DNA of 64,000 nucleotides from Paraburkholderia rhynchosiae (GTDB lineage Bacteria > Pseudomonadota > Gammaproteobacteria > Burkholderiales > Burkholderiaceae): the NCBI RefSeq assembly GCF_002879865.1, contig NZ_PNXY01000004.1, positions 186,001-250,000 of the forward strand. The letters run 5' to 3'. The translations under genes were made by a program, and so were the position numbers. This document shows, one piece after another, positions 50,019 through 57,998 of the stretch; the first letter of the stretch is position 1, and each line of letters opens with the position of its first letter. Below the pieces are notes generated by a model. That model did not search any database. It saw only the letters and a program-made list of their open reading frames with translations, and was not told where the DNA came from.

Positions 50019-50414
50019 AACGTAAGCCCCGAATGGATGGTTGTACGTAGGCAATGCCTGGTGCGCAGGATAACCCAACTCGAGTCCGGCTCACGCTTCG
50101 TTCAGCGTTGTTGGCAGCCACGCGCCACCGCGGCATTAGCGCTACCACTACAACGATCTGTTCTGTCGCACCCGGCTATTCAGGTTCGATTGACATCCCT
50201 ACTATTCGCAGTCACCGCGACAATTCACGACCTGCGAATGAACGATACATCCCGCTCTATCGATACCGACGGTTTCCGCGGCGCCGCGATCGCCTTGCAT
50301 CGGCCCATTCGTCAACTAGCAGATCATCGGCGTCGATTCATTACGGCTTGTTGGCAATCAAATTCCCCACTGCGCGCAATCAACGCGCGCAGGTTCGATA
50401 GGATGCGTACCACT
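50019..50414. other. Intergenic region upstream of first yceI-like gene
   Basis: About 400 bases without a supported gene. An open frame continues upstream of the YceI start through most of it, but it lacks a coding pattern. A TTGACA hexamer at 50190-50195 has no -10 at proper distance. Nothing else was recognised. Confidence 0.45.
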
Positions 50415-50978
50415 ATGAAAACCACTTTCCATCGTTCTATTCTTGCGGGCGTCGCCGCCCTTTCGTTCGTCGGCGCGGGCCTCGCGCATGCCGACATCGA
50501 CACGAGCAAAAGCACCGTCATTGCAACGACGAAGCAGATGAACGTGCCCGTTGACGGCAAGTTCAAAAAGTTCTCGGCGCAACTGTCCTTCGATCCGGCG
50601 AAGCCGGCGGCGGGCAGCGCCAATGTGTCGATCGACACGGGCAGCTACGACCTCGGCGCCGACGATTACAACAAACAGGCGCAAGGCAAGGAATGGTTCG
50701 ACAGCGCCGCATATCCGGCCGCTACGTTTGTCTCCAGCGCGATTGCGCCGGCCGGCGGCAATCAGTACAAGATCACCGGCAAGCTGACCATCAAGGGCAA
50801 ATCGCAAACCGTGGTCGTGCCGGTCACCATTGCAAGCCAGGGCTCGGCTCAGACTTTCGACGGCTCTCTGCCGATCAAGCGCTCGCAGTTCGACGTCGGC
50901 ACCGGTGAATGGAAAGACACGTCGGTCGTCGCTGACGAAGTGGTCATCAAATTTCACCTCGTCGCTTCCAGAAAGTGA
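50415..50978 (+). CDS. YceI-family periplasmic protein (copy 1)
   Basis: A 187-residue secreted protein with a clear signal peptide (MKTTFHRSILAGVAALSFVGAG, cleavage after AHA). The mature domain has the YceI lipocalin-like pattern: FKKFSAQLSFDPAKPAAGSANVSID, an AAYPAATFVSS strand and GKLTIKGKSQTVVVPV. YceI folds bind long isoprenoid or lipid tails. The ATG at 50415 is preferred over one at 50403. A second yceI-type gene follows 61 bases later, so the two probably share a transcript. It has GEWKDTSVVADEV near the end, as in many proteobacterial homologues. Confidence 0.88.
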   Translation: MKTTFHRSILAGVAALSFVGAGLAHADIDTSKSTVIATTKQMNVPVDGKFKKFSAQLSFDPAKPAAGSANVSIDTGSYDLGADDYNKQAQGKEWFDSAAYPAATFVSSAIAPAGGNQYKITGKLTIKGKSQTVVVPVTIASQGSAQTFDGSLPIKRSQFDVGTGEWKDTSVVADEVVIKFHLVASRK

Positions 50979-51039
50979 TTAGACACACTCGAACGAAACA
51001 CTAAAGCGTCATAGCACTTTTCGAAACCTGGAGAACATC

Positions 51040-51618
51040 TTGAAGAAACAATTCCTGCTCGCCGCGGGCGCACTGGCCGCCGCATTGTCGTTCAACGCAA
51101 TGGCTGCCGACACGTATCAACTCGATCCGACGCACACGTACCCGAGTTTTGAAACGGATCACTTCGGCGGTCTGTCGACCTGGCGCGGCAAGTTCAAGAA
51201 GAGCAGCGGCACCGTGGTGCTCGACCGCGCGGCAAGAACCGGCACGGTCGACGTGACAATCGACATGAGCTCGGTGGATATCGGCAATGACAAGCTCGAT
51301 TCGGAACTGGTCACGAACAAGTTCTTCGACGTCGCGACGTACCCGAGCGCGACCTACAAGGGCACGCAAATCCGTTTCGACGGCGACAAACCGGTCGAAG
51401 TAATCGGCACGCTGACGCTGCACGGCGTGACGAAACCGGTCAATCTGAAGATCGAATCGTTCAAGTGCTTCGTGAACCCGATGCTTAAGCGCGAAGTCTG
51501 CGGCACGGAATCGACGGCGACGTTCAACCGCGACGATTTCGGCGTCGACTTCGGCAAGACCTATGGCTTCAAGATGCAGACCACGCTGCACATCCAGGCT
51601 GAAGGCATCAAGCAGTAA
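51040..51618 (+). CDS. YceI-family periplasmic protein (copy 2)
   Basis: A 192-residue secreted protein. The start is TTG, preceded by CTGGAGAA at good spacing, giving [22 protein letters not shown] as signal peptide. The mature part begins [21 protein letters not shown], the classical YceI opening with conserved His, and continues with [18 protein letters not shown] and [14 protein letters not shown]. It is closer to canonical YceI than copy 1. Two Cys (KCFVNP and EVCGTE) may form a disulfide, as suggested for the family. A lipid or quinone-like ligand is inferred from the fold. Confidence 0.9.
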   Translation: MKKQFLLAAGALAAALSFNAMAADTYQLDPTHTYPSFETDHFGGLSTWRGKFKKSSGTVVLDRAARTGTVDVTIDMSSVDIGNDKLDSELVTNKFFDVATYPSATYKGTQIRFDGDKPVEVIGTLTLHGVTKPVNLKIESFKCFVNPMLKREVCGTESTATFNRDDFGVDFGKTYGFKMQTTLHIQAEGIKQ

Positions 51619-51625
51619 CGTCAGG

Positions 51626-51650
51626 GCGGGCGCCGCTTCACGCCCGCTTG
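51626..51650 (+). terminator. Hairpin after second yceI gene
   Basis: GCGGGCG (51626-51632) pairs perfectly with CGCCCGC (51641-51647) around an 8-base loop, 8 bases after the stop codon. Only TTG follows instead of a T-run, so it is a moderate terminator candidate. Confidence 0.4.
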
Positions 51651-51806
51651 CTAGCGCAGGCCTCAAACCACGCTTTCGCTCGGCGACAAGGTCGAGCGCC
51701 ACAAGGTCTACCGCGTGCTGCAGATTGGCGTGAGCTATCGCTTGCACGCAGTACTTGCGACGGCGGAGCGAGGTACTATTACGGGTCCCATCCGTTTCCG
51801 CCCGTC

Positions 51807-52973
51807 ATGAGTTCAGCAGACCGCCGTATTGCGCATCTCGACATGGACGCGTTCTACGCGTCCGTCGAGCTGTTGCGCTATCCGGAATTGCGCGGCAAGG
51901 CGGTGGTGATCGGCGGCGGCCGCAACGGCGCGCCGCAAACGCTCGAAGACGGCAGCCGCCGTTTCGCGAAACTGCGCGATTATGCGGGGCGCGGCGTGGT
52001 GACCACATCCACGTACGAAGCACGCGCGCTCGGCGTGTTCTCCGCAATGGGCATGATGAAGGCGGCCGTGCTCGCGCCCGATGCGATCCTGCTGCCCACC
52101 GATTTCGACTCGTACCGTCATTACTCGCGGCTCTTCAAGGCCGCGGTCGCCACCTTCACGGATCGCATTGAAGACCGGGGCATCGACGAAATCTATATCG
52201 ATCTCACCGAGTTGCCGGGCGATGCCCGCGACATCGCGGCGCGCATCAAGCAGGCCGTGAATCAGGCCACAGGGCTCACGTGCTCGATCTGCGTGGCGCC
52301 GAACAAGCTGCTCGCGAAGATCGGTTCCGAGCTCGACAAGCCAGACGGCCTCACGATTCTTACGCCGGCGGACGTGCCGCTGCGCGTGTGGCCGTTGCCG
52401 GTGCGCAAGGTCAACGGCATCGGTCCCAAGGCGGCGGAAAAATTGACGGCGCTCGGCATCGCCACGGTTGGCGATCTGGCCGCGGCAGACGCGGGCTTGT
52501 TGCAGGATCATTTCGGACGCAGCTACTCGGCGTGGCTAATGCAGATTGCGCAAGGGCACGACGAACGGCCGGTGGTGGTCGAGTCGGAACCGAAGTCGAT
52601 GAGCCGCGAAACCACCTTCGAGCGCGATCTGCATCCGCGTCATGATCGCCCCGCGCTGTCCAGCTCATTTACCGGCCTGTGCATGCGAGTCGCCGAAGAT
52701 CTGGTGCGCAAAGGCTATGTGGGCAAGACGGTCGGCATCAAATTGCGCTACGACGATTTCCGCACGGTGACGCGCGACCTGACACTCGACACGCCGACCG
52801 CGGATGCCGCCGAAATACGGCGCGCGGCTACCGAATGCCTGCGGCGAGTCGAACTGAACCGCAAGCTGCGGCTGCTCGGCGTGCGCGTGAGCGCACTGAC
52901 TCGGGCAAGCGAGCAAGCGCCGCAGAGGCGTCTACCGGTTCAGGCCGACTTGCCTTTCACAAGCGACGAATAA
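51807..52973 (+). CDS. dinB: DNA polymerase IV (Y family)
   Basis: A 388-residue translesion polymerase. It starts RRIAHLDMDAFYASVELLRYP with the first catalytic Asp residues, has VVTTSTYEARALGVFSAM in the fingers and DRGIDEIYIDLTEL with the other catalytic acids. KVNGIGPKAAEKLTALGI follows as the helix-hairpin-helix, and then the little-finger domain. The short C-terminal tail ending DLPFTSDE contains a plausible clamp-binding QADLPF motif. The ATG at 51807 is chosen by homology; the open frame extends back to 51648 without similarity. No LexA-type box was seen upstream. The last 34 bases overlap the convergent kinase gene. Confidence 0.93.
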   Translation: MSSADRRIAHLDMDAFYASVELLRYPELRGKAVVIGGGRNGAPQTLEDGSRRFAKLRDYAGRGVVTTSTYEARALGVFSAMGMMKAAVLAPDAILLPTDFDSYRHYSRLFKAAVATFTDRIEDRGIDEIYIDLTELPGDARDIAARIKQAVNQATGLTCSICVAPNKLLAKIGSELDKPDGLTILTPADVPLRVWPLPVRKVNGIGPKAAEKLTALGIATVGDLAAADAGLLQDHFGRSYSAWLMQIAQGHDERPVVVESEPKSMSRETTFERDLHPRHDRPALSSSFTGLCMRVAEDLVRKGYVGKTVGIKLRYDDFRTVTRDLTLDTPTADAAEIRRAATECLRRVELNRKLRLLGVRVSALTRASEQAPQRRLPVQADLPFTSDE

Positions 52974-54460
52974 GTGCCCGCTGCCGGCTCGGAGGTATCG
53001 GGCACGTTCGGGCCTACGTTCGCGCTCACATTCGAGCCCGCATTCGAACCCGCATTCGCGCCGGCGCTTGAACGCCCGTTCGGCGCCACACTTTCCGCGC
53101 GCCAAGCCGCAATCGAAAACGCAAAAGTGTTGATGCCACGGGCGCTATGCACCGACACGCTACCTCGATGCATCTCCGCAATCGCCTTCACAATCGCGAG
53201 ACCCAGGCCGTGATTCTCGCGGCTATTGGTGCGCGAAGCTTCCGCGCGATAGAAACGGTCGAACAGATGTTCGAGCACGGCGGGCTCGATCGGCTCGCCG
53301 GGATTGGCCACTTCAACGCGCACCTGGTCCCCTTCGCGCACGATCCTGACGCTGATCACGGCACCCGGCTCGCAATGCTGGATCGCATTCATCAACAGAT
53401 TGGTGCAGGCGCGTCCGAACAGCGAGCGGTTCACACACGCGAGCGCGTCGCCTTGCAAGCGTGCATGCACTCGCGCTTCTTCAAGCGGAATCTCGAGAAA
53501 CTCCAGCGTATGTGCGACTTCAGCGGCGAGCGACACTTCCATGAGCCCCGTCGCGCGCTCGCCCTGATCGGCGCGCGCAAGGAACAGCATGTCGTTGATG
53601 ATGGCGCGCATGCGTTCGAACTCTTCGAGATTCGATTGCAAGGTGTGGCGCAAATCGTCGACGGAGCGGTTGCGTGTCAACGCGACTTCGGTCTGGCCGA
53701 TCAGAATGGTCACCGGCGTGCGCAGTTCATGCGCGACGTCCGCATTGAACGATTCGAGGCGGCAGTATGCGCCGTCGAGGCGTTCGAGTGCGCCGTTGAA
53801 CGAATTAGCCAGGTCGTTCAATTCATGCGGCAACGACGCGGTATTCAACCGCTGCGAGCGATTGTTCGGACTGACGGCGGACGCGTCGCGGGTGAGGCGC
53901 GTCAACGGAGCGAGACCGATGCGCGTCACCGAATAACTGAGCAGCAGCACCGCGAGGCTGCCTAACGCCGACAGCGCGGCGAGCGCGAAGCCGAACACGC
54001 GCATCGTGCGAATATTCGGCGAATAGCTCGACGCGACCTGCAATTGCATCGGCGGACGCGTGGAATAGCCGGGGATGGACACGGTGGTGGTGAGCATATC
54101 TTCGCCACCGTCCACCGGCTTCACGCGCGCGTAGCCGCCGGGCCACGTCTTCACAGTCGAGCCTTCGATAGGCTTGCCGTAGTTATACGACGGCTCGATG
54201 CTCGTTACCGCGTACACGGTGCTGCGGTCATGCGGCGTCATGTCGGTGAGCTTCTCGCGCGACATGCGCCATTTGTCCGGCGTCAGCCCGTGATTGCAAA
54301 TTAGCCGCGCAATTTGCGCGCGGTCGTCGAGCGATTCGCGCAAATGGTTTTCGAGCTGCGTGCGCAACACCGCAAAAAGCCCCGCGCCGACGAGCGTGAA
54401 CACGAACAGCGCGACGAGCGCGAACATCAGGGCGAGCCGTCGCGCGATCGAGCGGTTCAT
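52940..54460 (-). CDS. Sensor histidine kinase, heavy-metal-sensor type (module 2)
   Basis: A 506-residue membrane kinase of the CusS/IrlS type. Two membrane segments (ALMFALVALFVFTLVGAGLFAVL and FGFALAALSALGSLAVLLLSY) enclose a periplasmic domain of about 130 residues. HAMP, HisKA (His in FNADVAHELRTPVTIL) and ATPase motifs (NLLMNAIQH, HGLGLAIVKAIAEMHRG) follow. The last ~50 residues are a low-complexity tail with Ala/Gly/Ser-Asn tetrapeptides, encoded by 12-base repeats, and this tail overlaps the end of dinB. The start overlaps the regulator stop (ATGA). Despite the family name, the linked pump is not a metal-type RND, so the signal is uncertain. Confidence 0.9.
   Translation of the reverse strand: MNRSIARRLALMFALVALFVFTLVGAGLFAVLRTQLENHLRESLDDRAQIARLICNHGLTPDKWRMSREKLTDMTPHDRSTVYAVTSIEPSYNYGKPIEGSTVKTWPGGYARVKPVDGGEDMLTTTVSIPGYSTRPPMQLQVASSYSPNIRTMRVFGFALAALSALGSLAVLLLSYSVTRIGLAPLTRLTRDASAVSPNNRSQRLNTASLPHELNDLANSFNGALERLDGAYCRLESFNADVAHELRTPVTILIGQTEVALTRNRSVDDLRHTLQSNLEEFERMRAIINDMLFLARADQGERATGLMEVSLAAEVAHTLEFLEIPLEEARVHARLQGDALACVNRSLFGRACTNLLMNAIQHCEPGAVISVRIVREGDQVRVEVANPGEPIEPAVLEHLFDRFYRAEASRTNSRENHGLGLAIVKAIAEMHRGSVSVHSARGINTFAFSIAAWRAESVAPNGRSSAGANAGSNAGSNVSANVGPNVPDTSEPAAGTYSSLVKGKSA
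53001..53084. repeat. 12-base degenerate tandem repeat (about 7 units)
   Basis: Seven consecutive 12-mers follow the pattern nnnnCNTTCGnn (for example CCCGCATTCGAA at 53037-53048 and CCCGCATTCGCG at 53049-53060). Read on the minus strand they encode the [AV][GS]xN tetrapeptides at the kinase's C-terminus. Unit length and phase are seen directly; recent expansion is suggested by the near-identical central copies. Confidence 0.75.
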
Positions 54461-55143
54461 GACTGCTCCGCCTCTTCGCGCACTTCGAGCACGTAACCCA
54501 TGCCGCGCACGGTGTGCAGCAGCTTCGATGGGAACGGACCGTCGAGCTTCGCGCGCAATCGTTTGATCGCGGTTTCAACGACGTTCGTGTGACTGTCGAA
54601 ATTGACATCCCACACGAGTTCGGTGATCGCGGTCTTCGACAGAATATCGCCTTGCCGGCGAGCCAAAACACTCAGCAGTTGGAATTCCTTCGCGGTCAGA
54701 TCGAGGCGCACACCGTCACGCGTCGCGCGCCGTCCGATCAGATCGACAAACAGATCGCCGACGGAAATCAGCGTGGACTCCTGCGAGCGGGTACGGCGCG
54801 CCAATGCGTGCAGGCGCTCGACCAGTTCGAGAAACGAAAAGGGTTTGGTGAGATAGTCGTCGGCGCCTTCGCGCAGACCGCGCACGCGGTCGTTCACATG
54901 ATCGCGCGCGGTCAGCATGATGACCGGCGTCGACTTGCGCATGCGCAGCGCCTTTAACACGCTGAAGCCGTCGCGCTTGGGCAGCATCACGTCGAGCACG
55001 ATGACGTCGTAATCGAATTCGGTGGCCAGATGTGTGCCCTCTTCACCATCGAGCGCGACGTCCACGACCCAGCCCTGCTCTGTCAAACCGGAGCGCAGGT
55101 AATCCACCACCTTGTGCTCGTCTTCAACAATCAGCAATTTCAT
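54457..55143 (-). CDS. OmpR-family response regulator, CusR-like (module 2)
   Basis: A 228-residue response regulator. The receiver domain opens MKLLIVEDEHKVVDYLRSGL and has the phosphoacceptor Asp in VIVLDVMLPKRDG and the Lys in DDYLTKPFSF. The winged-helix domain ends with LLHTVRGMGYVLEVR. The pattern of the first 20 residues and the RGMGYVLE end are characteristic of the CusR/IrlR/CopR branch. It lies 64 bases after the outer-membrane-factor gene on the same strand and overlaps the kinase gene, so it is probably part of the pump transcript. Confidence 0.93.
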   Translation of the reverse strand: MKLLIVEDEHKVVDYLRSGLTEQGWVVDVALDGEEGTHLATEFDYDVIVLDVMLPKRDGFSVLKALRMRKSTPVIMLTARDHVNDRVRGLREGADDYLTKPFSFLELVERLHALARRTRSQESTLISVGDLFVDLIGRRATRDGVRLDLTAKEFQLLSVLARRQGDILSKTAITELVWDVNFDSHTNVVETAIKRLRAKLDGPFPSKLLHTVRGMGYVLEVREEAEQS

Positions 55144-55207
55144 GCGCGTCCCCTAGTGTCTGCATTATACGAAACGCCTTGCATTGCTTCTTTCACCATG
55201 TGGCGTC

Positions 55208-56716
55208 TCACGGCGCGGCGACTCGTGCTTGCGGCGTGCCGCTCGACTTCATGTCCTGTTGCCCGACGCCCGGCGTCGCCATGCCCGCATCCCAACCGCC
55301 GCCCAGCGCTTTGACGAGCGCAACGGATAGCGTCATCTGCTGGCCGTGAATCTGCGCGTCCTGGCGCTTGCTGTTGAGCAACGACTGCTGCGCGGTGATC
55401 ACATCGAGATACGCGACGAGGCCGCCCGAATAGCGGTCGTTAGCGAGCGCAAGCAGACGCTGTGCATCCGCGACCGCTTCCTCCGACTGCCTGGCCGCAC
55501 CATCGAGCACGGCAAGACCCGTGATGCCGTCCTGCACCTGCTGGAATGCGTTGAGCACCGTTTGCCGATAGTTCGCCTCGGTCGCCTTGTAGCCTTCGCT
55601 CGCGAACTGCACATTGGCCGCGCGGCGGCCGCCGTCGAACAGCACCTGGCCCGCTGCCGCGCCGAGCGTCCACATCAGCGTGGGTGCGCTCAACAAACTC
55701 GCGAACTGCGTGCTTTCCCAGCCGATGCCCGGTGTCAGCGTCAGGCTCGGAAAAAACGCCGCCTTGGCGACGCCGATCTGCGCGTTGGCCGCCGCCATCG
55801 CGCGCTCGGCCGACGCGATATCGGGCCGGCGCTGCAATACGTCGCTAGGTACGCCGAGCGCAATCGCCGGCACCGGAACGTCGAGGACCTTGGGCTCGAT
55901 TGCGAACTGCGGCGCAGGCACGCCGACGAGCGCGGCAATCGCATGCTCGAACTGCGCGCGCTGATTCAGCAGCAGTTGCGCCTGCACCCGTGTGGTGTCG
56001 AGCAGCGACTTCTGCTGCAATACGTCGAGCCCGGACACCGCGCCAAGTTCATGTTCGGAGCCCACGTAATCGAGTGCTTTCTGCTGCAGCTTCACCGATT
56101 GATTCAGTACGTCGATCTCGGTGTCGAGCTCGCGCAACGAGAAATAGTCGCTCGCGACTTCGGTGGTGAGAATGAGCCGCGCGTTGGCGAGATCGTCCGC
56201 CGATTGCTCCGCGGAAGCCGCCGCGCCTTCCACCTGGCGCCGTATGCGGCCGAACAGATCGGTGTCGTAGCTGATCGTGGGGCCGAGTTGCAGGTTGTTC
56301 TGCACCGTCGACGTGGTCGGCACCGAGTAATTGGTGCGCGGCCGGTCCCGCGAAATTCTGAAGCGCGATGCCGATGCCGCGAGGTCCACTTCCGGCACCT
56401 GCTGCGCGCGCGTGTTCGCGAGCGTTGCCTTGGCTTGCGCATAGTGCGCGCTCGCGGCGACAAGCGTCTGATTCTGCGCCAGCGCCTGCGTTTCCAGCCC
56501 GGCAAGCGTCGAATCGCGGTAGACGTTCCACCAGTCCGGCTCTATCGGCGCGTGTGACGGAGCCGCGACGCGCCAGTATGAATCCGTGTTCCATGCGGGC
56601 GGCACGTCCGCTTGCGGCCGCTTGTAGTCCGGTCCTACCGTGCACGCGGCGAGCAAGGCCGCACTAGTAGCCGCTGCAAGGACGATGACAATGCGGCCCG
56701 CGCAATTCCGCTTCAC
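55208..56716 (-). CDS. RND outer-membrane factor lipoprotein, NodT family (module 2)
   Basis: A 502-residue TolC-like lipoprotein. The lipobox LAAC (about residues 22-25) is followed by TVGPDYKRPQADVP. The family motif GVPSDVLQRRPDIASAERAM is present in the second repeat, and the C-terminal ~30 residues are Gly/Ser/Thr-rich. It shares the overall plan of the module 1 factor but is clearly a different sequence. The start overlaps the adaptor gene's stop by 4 bases. It forms the outer-membrane exit duct for the RND pump encoded upstream. Confidence 0.93.
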   Translation of the reverse strand: MKRNCAGRIVIVLAAATSAALLAACTVGPDYKRPQADVPPAWNTDSYWRVAAPSHAPIEPDWWNVYRDSTLAGLETQALAQNQTLVAASAHYAQAKATLANTRAQQVPEVDLAASASRFRISRDRPRTNYSVPTTSTVQNNLQLGPTISYDTDLFGRIRRQVEGAAASAEQSADDLANARLILTTEVASDYFSLRELDTEIDVLNQSVKLQQKALDYVGSEHELGAVSGLDVLQQKSLLDTTRVQAQLLLNQRAQFEHAIAALVGVPAPQFAIEPKVLDVPVPAIALGVPSDVLQRRPDIASAERAMAAANAQIGVAKAAFFPSLTLTPGIGWESTQFASLLSAPTLMWTLGAAAGQVLFDGGRRAANVQFASEGYKATEANYRQTVLNAFQQVQDGITGLAVLDGAARQSEEAVADAQRLLALANDRYSGGLVAYLDVITAQQSLLNSKRQDAQIHGQQMTLSVALVKALGGGWDAGMATPGVGQQDMKSSGTPQARVAAP

Positions 56717-57936
56717 GACGCCCCCTTCGTGTTCTTTTGCGGCTGCGAGATCTGCACGTGATCGCCGTCGGCAATCGAATCGCTCGGGTTAATGATGATC
56801 CTGTCGTTCCCGTCGATGCCGCTTTCTATTTCAAGCGTCTGCCCGAAATCCTGCGCGATGACGATCTTGCGCAACTGCACGTTGCCGTTTGCGTCGACCA
56901 CGGCAACGCGCGGACCTTCTGCGCGAAACAGCAACGCATTGCCCGGCACCATCCATTGCGAGCGCGCCACTGAAGGCAGCGCGACCTGCACATACGCGCC
57001 GGGACGCAGCGTGTTATCCGGATTCGGCAGCGTCACTTCGATTTGCAGCGAGCGAGTGGGCACATCGATCGCGCCCGAGATATGGGTGACGGCGCCATGA
57101 AACTGGTGGCCGGGCAGTTCCGCCTGGGTGACGACGACGTTCTGTCCCACCGACACGTTTTGCGCATACGCTTGCGGCAATTGCACGAAAACCCGCAGCG
57201 GGTCCGACTGCGCGAGCGCAAACAGCGCGCGGCTCGTGCCGCTGCCCGCGTCGATCAGATCGCCGACATCCACATTGCGTTGCGTGACCACGCCCGCGAA
57301 CGGCGCCACGATCCGCTTGAACGATTCGAGCTGCCGCAAGCGCTGCACGTTTGCATCGGCGGCGGCGAGATTCGCGACGTCCTGCGTGTAGGTGCTCTGC
57401 CGTTCGTCGAGTTCCTGCTGCGATACCGCATCCCGTTGACGAAGCTGCTGCCAGCGCTCGAGCGAGCTCTTCGCAAGCGCGAGACTCGAACTGGTTTGCT
57501 GACGCTGCGCCAAAGCTTGCGCGAGCTCCTGATCGATTTCAGGCGTGTCGAGTTCAGCGAGCAATTGGCCCTGCTTCACGCGCGTGCCGATGTCGACGTA
57601 TCTGTGCAGCAGATAACCGGTGGAGCGCGCATAGATCGGCGACTCGACATTGCCGCGCAACGTGCCCGGCAATGTGGTGCTGCCGCCGCCTTCGGTCGGC
57701 GTCGGGCTCACCACGTTCACGTATTGCGTGGCGTTCTGTTTCGTCGTTTGTTCGACGGAACGGTTTTGCATGAGATTCGCGATCACCGTGCGTAACGCGC
57801 CTACGGCGAGCAAGGTCAGCACGATCCAGATGGCGATCTTCGCGCGCTTCCATTCGCGATTGCGCGGCGGCAGTGCGTGGCCGCCTTCGGTCTCTCGCGA
57901 CGGAATCGCCAGCGATGCATGAGTTTTTTCGGTCAT
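56713..57936 (-). CDS. RND periplasmic adaptor (MFP), membrane-anchored (module 2)
   Basis: A 407-residue membrane-fusion protein with one N-terminal membrane anchor (IAIWIVLTLLAVGALRTVIA) and no lipobox, unlike the module 1 adaptor. Lipoyl halves (ARSTGYLLHRYVDIGTRVKQGQLLAEL and IVAPFAGVVTQRNVDVGDLIDAG) enclose a coiled-coil hairpin of about 85 residues (roughly residues 140-225, QALAQRQQTSSSLALAKSSLERW). Beta-barrel and membrane-proximal domains follow. It lies 62 bases after the permease gene and joins the pump to the NodT-type factor. Confidence 0.93.
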   Translation of the reverse strand: MTEKTHASLAIPSRETEGGHALPPRNREWKRAKIAIWIVLTLLAVGALRTVIANLMQNRSVEQTTKQNATQYVNVVSPTPTEGGGSTTLPGTLRGNVESPIYARSTGYLLHRYVDIGTRVKQGQLLAELDTPEIDQELAQALAQRQQTSSSLALAKSSLERWQQLRQRDAVSQQELDERQSTYTQDVANLAAADANVQRLRQLESFKRIVAPFAGVVTQRNVDVGDLIDAGSGTSRALFALAQSDPLRVFVQLPQAYAQNVSVGQNVVVTQAELPGHQFHGAVTHISGAIDVPTRSLQIEVTLPNPDNTLRPGAYVQVALPSVARSQWMVPGNALLFRAEGPRVAVVDANGNVQLRKIVIAQDFGQTLEIESGIDGNDRIIINPSDSIADGDHVQISQPQKNTKGAS

Positions 57937-57998
57937 CTCAGTTAGCCATCTCGGTTAGCTAGCTCCGTTAGCCTGGGTAGCCGTTTTCTTCAACTTCA

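Noticed and set aside
51619..51806. LexA box before dinB
   Set aside because: No CTGT-N8-ACAG-like element was seen, so SOS control is not supported from sequence.
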